Positions 1-5,423 of a DNA stretch of 18,422 nt are shown here, one piece after another; position 1 is the stretch's first letter; every line of letters starts with the position of its first letter. Source of the stretch: UBA10364 sp049611965 (GTDB taxonomy: Bacteria > Bacteroidota > Bacteroidia > Flavobacteriales > Schleiferiaceae); contig JBMZBC010000031.1 in NCBI GenBank assembly GCA_049611965.1, positions 1 to 18,422 of the forward strand, given 5' to 3'. Below the pieces are notes generated by a model. That model was not told where the DNA came from and ran no database searches. It saw only the letters and a list, made by a program, of their open reading frames with translations. A program made the position numbers and the translations under genes.

Positions 1-2
1 AA

Positions 3-128
3 GATGGCGATAAATATACCTTGTTCGCATTAGCAGAAAGGTCAGGTTTCAATTCTAATTCGAGCTTTCACAGCGTATTTAAAGAATTGACAGGAATGAC
101 ACCAAATGAATATAAACGCTTACTTTAA
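3..128 (+). CDS. AraC-family transcriptional regulator, C-terminal end (5' part outside window)
   Basis: The open frame enters from the left edge and ends at TAA 126-128, giving 41 visible residues. They contain the second helix-turn-helix of the AraC/XylS DNA-binding domain: the pattern ALAERSGFNSNSSFHSVFK followed by TGMTPNEYK is the family signature (A...GF.S.S.F...FK...G.TP..Y). The protein stops three residues after the YK of that signature, so nothing follows the DNA-binding domain. The sensor part is not visible, so ligand and targets are unknown; in Bacteroidota such domains often sit at the end of large membrane-bound or hybrid sensors. The helicase gene begins just 4 nt after its stop if the start at 133 is right, which leaves no room for a separate promoter unless it lies inside this gene. 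Confidence 0.88.
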   Translation, partial: DGDKYTLFALAERSGFNSNSSFHSVFKELTGMTPNEYKRLL

Positions 129-132
129 TCCT

Positions 133-3100
133 ATGGTTTCTCGTGTTCGTTCTAAGTCCATCTCGCCTCTTACTGCAGAAGCCCCGTTTCTGGTGCTCGA
201 TGCGTCCGCAGGATCCGGAAAAACCTACAGCCTCGTTCAACACATATTGATGAATGCGCTGCGCCCCGCAAACATGCCAGGGGCCTACCAAAAAATCCTT
301 GCAATCACCTTCACCAACAATGCCGCGGATGAAATGAAGGCGCGATTATTAAAGCAGCTTCTAGAGTTTAGCAATGAGGAGTCACCCGCCGAGAATGCGT
401 TCTTTAAACCCATTTGGGAAGCGCTCGATTTATCGCCTGAAGAACTTCAAATTCGCGCGTCAGCGGGAGCCAAACACATGCTCCACAATTACTCTACGCT
501 ACACGTAGGAACCATTGATCAGTTCACACACCGATTGGTTCGCACATTTACACGAGACTTAGAACTAGACGACAATTTTGAAGTTCGGCTAGACCTTGAT
601 GCAATGATAACCGAAGCCCTCGACGCGCTCTACAGCTCCCTTGGAGAACAACACGAACTTCGTGAAGCGCTTGTAGCTTTGGTTCGTGACAGGATGAATC
701 GAGACAAGAACCACAATCCCGATTACGACCTTAAAAAAGAAGGGAAAAACAGTTTTAACGAAGATCATTGGCAGTACTTAGAAAAGCTTCCTGAACCCAA
801 ACGCTTGATTGAAATTCAACGAGAATTGAATGCTAAAATTTCAACCATTTGTGAAACCGGTCGAAACCTTTCAGATGAAGCACAAAAAATCCTCAAAGAT
901 GAGGGGATAGAGGAAACTTTAGTACATAAGAAAAATGTCAAGGGTCAAATTCTCACCAAATGGCGCAAGCTGCATCTACATCCGCTGGATGCCGGAAAGA
1001 ATGTTTGGAAATCGCATGTAAAAGGGGGGAACCACCCTTGGGAAGAATTCTTGGCTAAGGCTAAGCGTTTTGAAGATGAAAACAAACACGCTTTAATTCT
1101 TCTAAAAGAAGCCACTTCTAAACTGCAAAACTTGGCGGCGACCAAAGCTTTGCTCGCAAAGTTTGAAGAACTGCAAAAGAGCCAAAATACCATGCCGCTC
1201 AGTGCGTTCAATAAACTCATTGCCGAAGAGCTCGAAAAAGAACCTGCCGCATTCATATATGCCCGACTGGGTGAAAAATATTGGCACTTCTACATCGATG
1301 AATTCCAAGACACCTCAGTGGTACAGTTCAACAACTTGCACCCACTCATTGAGCATTCGTTGACCAAGGACGAACACAGCAACAGCGCCCTTATTGTCGG
1401 GGACGCCAAGCAAAGCATTTACAGGTGGAGAGGAGGAAAGGCAGAGCAGTTCATGAAGTTGGTCGACAACGAGCACCTCATTAACCGTTTTGAAGGACAT
1501 CCGGAAGGATACGAACTCTACGCTCGAGATACCCTGAGGCTTGAACGAAACTTCAGAACACATGGAGCCATTGTCAATTTCAACAATGCACTGTTTTCCT
1601 CACTCAATACAGATCTAGGGCTCGAGACACATAAAGAAGTGTATTCTAAAGAACGTGTCCATCAAACACCACATAAAAACGAGGATCAGGGCGAAGTACG
1701 CGTTGACGTATTAGAAGCAGATAATGCAAACGAACTGAAAGAGATCGCTTGTGAAAAAACCGTTGAGCGCATAGAAGAACTCGCCAGTCGAGGTCACGCT
1801 TATTCGGACATTGCCATTCTCGTTCGAGGAAATACTGACGGTAAAAGAATCGCTAACTTTTTAACTCAAAAAGGATACCCTGTTCTTAGCGCGGATAGCC
1901 TTGTGCTGAGCAATGCGCATGAAGGACGACTTATTCATGCCGCTTCTAAGCTCTACCTCAACCAGCTGGATAAAGAAGCCCGATTTGCCTTGGCACACGC
2001 CTTAGTTCGTCAAGGAAAAATTCCTGCCGATAAAGGCTTTGCATTTGAAAGAGCTGTTGTCGATAAAGGGGTTGGTGCACTCATTTCAGAATACCCTCTG
2101 GCGGCACAGCTACTGGCGCCTGCAGAAAGTCTATTCGATTTCGCCGTGAGAACATTTGATATTTTTGGCTACCTCGATGGTGCCAATGCTATGGTGGATG
2201 CCTCTCTGGATCTCATCTATGAATTCCAAAGCAGGGAGGGAACCTTTGCCACGCTACCGGCATGGTGGGAAGAACAAGCAAAGAAGAAGAATGTCGAGGC
2301 GCCTGAAAGCACACCCTCTATAAAAGTGATGACCATTCACAAGAGTAAAGGTCTGGAATTTGAGCATGTAATTGTTCCATTTGACATCAACTTCAAACCA
2401 GACAGCTCCGAACAATGGTTGGACTTCCCGCTTCATGATGAGTTGGAAAAAATGCCCATCACTTATAAAGACGATCACAAAGAACTCTTCGAGACGGAAC
2501 AAATTCTAGAACTAGACACCAAAGACCGCTTTGACTGGATCAACATGGTCTATGTGGCGCTTACACGTCCCGTTTCAGGATTACACTTACTGCTCAAAGG
2601 TGGTAAAAAACCGGGGCATTTGGCAAAGGCGGTTCTCGATCATTTGGCGCTGAGCTATGAAGCCCAATCGTGGAGTTATGGTACCCTAGTAGTCCCTAGC
2701 ACTAAAGAAGAGAGCATACCCGAAGCAATTGTGGCTGCAGCACATACCACGATGGGCGCTCTCGAGGTTAAAATGGCATTGACCGCACCTGACAAATGGT
2801 ATGAGGGAGGCGCGGATGCTCGGAAGTGGGGAACCGCATTGCATAGACTACTTCAATACCCAAAAGAACTTCGTCATCAAGGTCTACAACGGCTTTACAG
2901 AAGTGGAGAATTTTCGAAACACCTGCATGAAAGAGCGGCTTCAGTACTTGAACTAATGAACGCTAAAGAAGCGCTTCAAGGCCTTGAAAAAGAAGGGACC
3001 GTAGTCTATACCGAAAGAAGTATTATTAACGGTGCCGATACATTACGTCCTGACTTGATCATCGAATCGGAACAAAAATTGATGGTTATTGATTATAAAA

Positions 3101-3201
3101 CAGGGACTCCTAAAGAAAAAGACGAAGCGCAGCTCAGAGAATACATTGACCTGCTCTCGGCCAATTTCTCAGATGTAGACGGGGAACTGCTTTATATTTA
3201 A
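133..3201 (+). CDS. AddA/RecB-like UvrD-family helicase with C-terminal PD-(D/E)XK nuclease
   Basis: Predicted ATP-dependent DNA helicase-nuclease of 1022 aa for double-strand-break end processing. Superfamily 1A motifs appear in order: Walker A ASAGSGKT (residues 24-31, Lys30), motif Ia ITFTNNAADEMK, motif II DEFQDTS (389-395), motif III VGDAKQSIYRWRGG, motif IV LERNFRT, motif V MTIHKSKGLEFEHVIVPF, and motif VI YVALTRP. The C-terminal nuclease has the RecB-type pattern: GTALHRLL with His904, then RPD (Asp974), then IDYKTG (Asp987, Lys989). All expected catalytic residues are present, so both activities should be intact. The ATG at 133 is preferred because the in-frame ATG at 106 overlaps the AraC gene by 23 nt and adds nine residues of no family character. 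No AddB-like partner is visible; the next gene is an unrelated cytochrome 25 nt downstream. The family call is strong; the name addA is not certain. Confidence 0.93.
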   Translation: MVSRVRSKSISPLTAEAPFLVLDASAGSGKTYSLVQHILMNALRPANMPGAYQKILAITFTNNAADEMKARLLKQLLEFSNEESPAENAFFKPIWEALDLSPEELQIRASAGAKHMLHNYSTLHVGTIDQFTHRLVRTFTRDLELDDNFEVRLDLDAMITEALDALYSSLGEQHELREALVALVRDRMNRDKNHNPDYDLKKEGKNSFNEDHWQYLEKLPEPKRLIEIQRELNAKISTICETGRNLSDEAQKILKDEGIEETLVHKKNVKGQILTKWRKLHLHPLDAGKNVWKSHVKGGNHPWEEFLAKAKRFEDENKHALILLKEATSKLQNLAATKALLAKFEELQKSQNTMPLSAFNKLIAEELEKEPAAFIYARLGEKYWHFYIDEFQDTSVVQFNNLHPLIEHSLTKDEHSNSALIVGDAKQSIYRWRGGKAEQFMKLVDNEHLINRFEGHPEGYELYARDTLRLERNFRTHGAIVNFNNALFSSLNTDLGLETHKEVYSKERVHQTPHKNEDQGEVRVDVLEADNANELKEIACEKTVERIEELASRGHAYSDIAILVRGNTDGKRIANFLTQKGYPVLSADSLVLSNAHEGRLIHAASKLYLNQLDKEARFALAHALVRQGKIPADKGFAFERAVVDKGVGALISEYPLAAQLLAPAESLFDFAVRTFDIFGYLDGANAMVDASLDLIYEFQSREGTFATLPAWWEEQAKKKNVEAPESTPSIKVMTIHKSKGLEFEHVIVPFDINFKPDSSEQWLDFPLHDELEKMPITYKDDHKELFETEQILELDTKDRFDWINMVYVALTRPVSGLHLLLKGGKKPGHLAKAVLDHLALSYEAQSWSYGTLVVPSTKEESIPEAIVAAAHTTMGALEVKMALTAPDKWYEGGADARKWGTALHRLLQYPKELRHQGLQRLYRSGEFSKHLHERAASVLELMNAKEALQGLEKEGTVVYTERSIINGADTLRPDLIIESEQKLMVIDYKTGTPKEKDEAQLREYIDLLSANFSDVDGELLYI

Positions 3202-3226
3202 ATTGTTACGCTGAAAACTATTGCCC

Positions 3227-3613
3227 ATGCGCACTACTGTGCTTTTAAAATTATTGACCGCTTCGGGACTCATTTCGCTCCTGCTATTGGTACCGAGCTG
3301 TACGTCGGACAACATTGACGATAAATACGGTCCTGGTAGCGCTTGTGATACCGCGGTAGTGACTTTTAGTCAAGATATCAAGGCCATCATTGGACAGAAC
3401 TGTGAAATGTGCCACAATGGAAACAGTGCAAGTGGCGGACTTAATCTCGCTGGACACGAAAATATCCAAAACTCAGCGCTCAGCGGAACGATAATGGATC
3501 GTGTCGAGCGGCCAATGAGTGATCCTTTATCAATGCCTCCGGCAGGGCCTCTCAGCGATTGCGATCAGAAAAAACTCATGGCCTGGATTAATCAAGGGGC
3601 CCCGAATAATTAA
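3227..3613 (+). CDS. small mono-heme c-type cytochrome lipoprotein
   Basis: A 128-aa exported protein. The N-terminus has a basic start, a Leu-rich hydrophobic stretch and a lipobox ending VPSC (Cys25), so it is probably a lipoprotein. One heme-binding motif CEMCH is seen (Cys59, Cys62, His63). Further on, SMPPAGPLSDCD and MAWINQGAPNN match the distal-Met and final helix of small Bacteroidota cytochrome c domains (pattern MPP..G.LS...I..WI..GA), making Met103 the likely sixth heme ligand. Two extra cysteines (Cys40 and Cys112) could form a disulfide. An in-frame TTG at 3221 is possible, but the ATG at 3227 gives a cleaner lipoprotein signal. A role in electron transfer at the periplasmic face or cell surface is inferred; the partner is unknown. 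The YceI gene follows after 4 nt, so the two are probably co-translated. Confidence 0.88.
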   Translation: MRTTVLLKLLTASGLISLLLLVPSCTSDNIDDKYGPGSACDTAVVTFSQDIKAIIGQNCEMCHNGNSASGGLNLAGHENIQNSALSGTIMDRVERPMSDPLSMPPAGPLSDCDQKKLMAWINQGAPNN

Positions 3614-3617
3614 TGCT

Positions 3618-4121
3618 ATGACAGGACTCCTATCCATCCTTACCCTTGTTTCTTGCCTTTCTCTAAGCGGACAACAGTACTTGACCAGGCAGGGCATTTT
3701 AACCTTTGATGCAGGCTCTCCATTAGAAGATATTCGCGCGACAAGCAATAGTGCAACTGCTGTTTACGACGCGGAAGATGGAAAATTAGGTGTTCAAGTG
3801 CTAATGACCTCTTTCGAGTTTCGAAGGGCTTTAATGCAAGAACACTTCAATGAAAACTATGTAGAAAGCGAAGTGTACCCAAAGGCAGTGTTCAAAGGGG
3901 TTTACAAAAACGAAAGAGCCATCGGAACATTAAATATTCATGGGGTTTCTAATGAAGTTGATGTGCCTGCCACGTTAATCAAAGACGGTGATACTGTTCG
4001 TCTTAATGCTTCGTTTGTGGTTACCATAGCGGACTTTGGGGTTGCTATTCCAAGGGCTGTCGCGAACAAAATTGACCCACAAGCAAAAATCACTGTAGAT
4101 TGCACAATGCAAGTACGATAA
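3618..4121 (+). CDS. YceI-family periplasmic protein
   Basis: A 167-aa secreted protein with an N-terminal hydrophobic signal sequence and a likely cut near LSGQQ. The body has YceI features: an opening strand GILTFDAGSPLEDIRATS, the central AVYDAEDGKLGVQVLMTSFEF, then FNENYVESEVYPKAVFKG (the typical FNE.Y.ES..YP.A.F.G stretch), NIHGVSNEVDVPATL, and a closing part about a function in IPRAVANKI. Known YceI proteins are lipocalin-like barrels that bind polyisoprenoids or other amphiphiles; that function is family knowledge, not seen here. The ATG at 3618 is chosen because starting further upstream would put 99 nt inside the cytochrome gene and bury the signal peptide. It is flanked by the cytochrome (4-nt gap) and the DUF5777-like gene (1-nt overlap), pointing to a shared envelope process. 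Confidence 0.9.
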   Translation: MTGLLSILTLVSCLSLSGQQYLTRQGILTFDAGSPLEDIRATSNSATAVYDAEDGKLGVQVLMTSFEFRRALMQEHFNENYVESEVYPKAVFKGVYKNERAIGTLNIHGVSNEVDVPATLIKDGDTVRLNASFVVTIADFGVAIPRAVANKIDPQAKITVDCTMQVR

Positions 4122-4996
4122 TGAAACCACTCTTAGTCCCTCTTTTATTCCTCTGTTCTCTGGCTGCTCAGGCCCAAGAAAGCGATCTGTTCGATGTTTT
4201 TGAAGAAGACACCCAACGCGAGGTAGTTTACGCAACCTTTAAGGGTACACAACTGATAAACGCTGTTACAAATGAGACACCGGGTGAAGGGGTGCTGCAG
4301 TTTATGATGGCCCACCGCTTTGGTAGTTTCAATGACGAATATCTCTATAATTTCTTTGGTCTAGACAACGCACAGGTAAGGATGCAACTCGACTATGGTG
4401 TTACGGATCGATTAAACATTGGAATAGGGCGAAGCTCCTTTTTAAAGGTTGCGGACGGATTTATTAAATACCAACTACTTCAACAACAACAGGGTACAAG
4501 GACCGTCCCTATAAGCATCACCTTACACAGCAGCACGAACTATCGGAATGCTCGCTACACCGACGGTATCGACCATACCATGAGCGATAGATTCTCCTAC
4601 ATACACCAAGCCATCATTGCCAAAAAATGGAATAGGAAACTAAGCACACTTGTGAGCCCTTCCGTAGTTCATTTCAATCTGGTACCCACTGCCCAAGATC
4701 CAAATACCACTGCGCACATTTCATTGGGCGCTCGATATAAAATCTCAAATAGAATGGCCCTAACAGGAGAAAGCACCCTTTTATCCAATCGTGAATTTAG
4801 TAGTGGCGAAAGGTATACCACTCCTTTTGCCTTGGGTGTCGATATAGAAACTGGCGGCCATGTTTTTCAACTGCACATCTCGAATACCCGTGCCATGAAC
4901 GGTCCCTATTGGATGGCTAGAAACCCATACAGCGCGACTAATGGCGGGCTATTCTTAGGGTTTAATATCTCTAGAGTATTTACCGTTAAAGAGTAA
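4121..4996 (+). CDS. DUF5777-like outer-membrane beta-barrel protein
   Basis: A 291-aa exported protein. The ATG overlaps the YceI stop (TAATG), and a signal peptide ends with AAQAQ, so cleavage near residue 18 is likely. An early Cys12 lies inside the hydrophobic core and does not look like a lipobox. The mature part alternates polar and hydrophobic residues as in barrel strands and carries the stretches MMAHRFGSFND, NFFGLDNAQVRMQLDYGVTD, and RLNIGIGRSSF, which I recognise as the DUF5777 pattern in Bacteroidota. The C-terminus GGLFLGFNISRVFTVKE fits a closing strand. The function of the family is not established. It commonly occurs with a small cytochrome and a YceI protein, so I infer a role in the same envelope process. 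The in-frame ATG at 4100 is rejected because it lies in the YceI gene and precedes the signal peptide by seven non-hydrophobic residues. Confidence 0.78.
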   Translation: MKPLLVPLLFLCSLAAQAQESDLFDVFEEDTQREVVYATFKGTQLINAVTNETPGEGVLQFMMAHRFGSFNDEYLYNFFGLDNAQVRMQLDYGVTDRLNIGIGRSSFLKVADGFIKYQLLQQQQGTRTVPISITLHSSTNYRNARYTDGIDHTMSDRFSYIHQAIIAKKWNRKLSTLVSPSVVHFNLVPTAQDPNTTAHISLGARYKISNRMALTGESTLLSNREFSSGERYTTPFALGVDIETGGHVFQLHISNTRAMNGPYWMARNPYSATNGGLFLGFNISRVFTVKE

Positions 4997-5007
4997 AGTT
5001 TGGACAT

Positions 5008-5036
5008 AAAAAAACCCTGCCCGAAGACAGGGTTTA
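5008..5036. terminator. hairpin after the cytochrome-YceI-barrel operon
   Basis: A perfect 8-bp stem AAACCCTG (5012-5019) and CAGGGTTT (5028-5035) closes an 8-nt loop. Seven A residues run into the left arm (5008-5014), while the right arm is followed by AACC instead of a T-run. On the + strand the only U-run is the TTT of the stem, so this is a weak terminator there; read on the - strand it has a full T-tract. It lies 15 nt after the stop of the barrel gene, which fits the end of that operon. Confidence 0.6.
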
Positions 5037-5119
5037 ACCAAACCAATAAACCTAAGCTACTCTTAAGTTGTTGTAAAGTTAAGATGAATTCTTGAATTAT
5101 CAATCAAAAGTCGTTTAGA

Positions 5120-5142
5120 AAAAGTGTCCTAATCACACTTTT
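5120..5142 (+). terminator. possible second hairpin/terminator
   Basis: AAAAGTGT (5120-5127) and ACACTTTT (5135-5142) are perfect inverted repeats around a 7-nt loop. The right arm ends with four T residues and is followed by GTCTCATTT. The stem is AT-rich with only a few G-C pairs, so it is a weak back-up terminator at best; a protein-binding site is also possible. Confidence 0.35.
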
Positions 5143-5201
5143 GTCTCATTTGCAACCAAATACGATCGAACTAAAAAACAGCGCCAATGCCCAATTAAAG
5201 G

Positions 5202-5230
5202 GGTAATTGCGACCGAAAACCGCAATTACC
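5202..5230. repeat. perfect 10-bp inverted repeat upstream of susC
   Basis: GGTAATTGCG (5202-5211) and CGCAATTACC (5221-5230) are exact reverse complements around a 9-nt spacer. It could be an operator for a dimeric regulator with half-site centres 19 bp apart, or a hairpin in a longer leader if transcription starts further upstream. It directly abuts the next inverted repeat. Confidence 0.6.
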
Positions 5231-5260
5231 TGTTTAACTATTTTGTTGTGCTGTTAAACA
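5231..5260. promoter_or_regulatory. TGTTTAAC-N14-GTTAAACA operator candidate
   Basis: Two exact inverted 8-mers, TGTTTAAC (5231-5238) and GTTAAACA (5253-5260), have centres 22 bp apart, close to two DNA turns, as for a dimeric regulator. The element ends 6 bp before the candidate -33 TTG at 5267, a position suited to an activator. No regulator of this site is identified in the window. Confidence 0.4.
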
Positions 5261-5266
5261 AAACTA

Positions 5267-5296
5267 TTGTTGTAAAAAATACACTTGATATTTTTC
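5267..5296 (+). promoter_or_regulatory. candidate Bacteroidota-type promoter of susC
   Basis: TTG at 5267-5269 is followed after 19 nt by TATTTTTC at 5289-5296, which matches the -7 consensus TAnnTTTG at all but the last base. Spacing fits the Bacteroidota -33/-7 arrangement. Transcription would start near 5302, leaving a leader of about 120 nt. TATACTTG at 5390-5397 is a competing -7 candidate but has no TTG at proper distance. Confidence 0.35.
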
Positions 5297-5356
5297 AATC
5301 GTAATCATCTTGTTATCAAGCTTTTACGTTTTTTAGCGGTGCAGATAATTCAATTA

Positions 5357-5373
5357 AGTGTATTATGTACACT
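5357..5373 (+). repeat. 17-bp palindrome in presumed susC leader
   Basis: AGTGTA (5357-5362) and TACACT (5368-5373) are exact inverted repeats around TTATG. It lies 51 nt before the SusC start and could form a short leader hairpin or be a protein site. Chance occurrence cannot be excluded at this length in AT-rich DNA. Confidence 0.35.
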
Positions 5374-5423
5374 ATTGAAAAAATCTTATTATACTTGTAA
5401 ACTAATCGTTAACACAAATAATA

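Larger units (their letters stand above)
4997..5423. other. 427-nt intergenic region with hairpins and promoter of the susCD operon
   Basis: No convincing gene lies here. The stretch is AT-rich and holds, in order, a hairpin just after the barrel gene, a second 8-bp inverted repeat, two abutting perfect inverted repeats at 5202-5260, a candidate -33/-7 promoter, and a small palindrome in the presumed leader. The only + strand frame of note (5285-5515) runs into the SusC gene out of frame, has no family resemblance and is rejected. The leader from the candidate promoter to the SusC start would be about 120 nt. Confidence 0.85.

Noticed and set aside
106..132. Earlier ATG for the helicase at 106
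   Set aside because: It overlaps the AraC gene by 23 nt and adds nine residues that do not look like the family; the ATG at 133 follows the AraC stop by 4 nt.
3519..3617. Upstream extension of the YceI gene
   Set aside because: It lies inside the cytochrome gene and would bury the signal peptide; the ATG at 3618 fits better.
5231..5260. Possible transposon end or attachment site
   Set aside because: No transposase, integrase, target duplication or tRNA is present near the inverted repeats.
5068..5276. Direct repeat TTGTTGTAAA at 5068-5077 and 5267-5276
   Set aside because: Only ten AT-rich bases; the first copy has no -7 box at a proper distance, so chance is likely.
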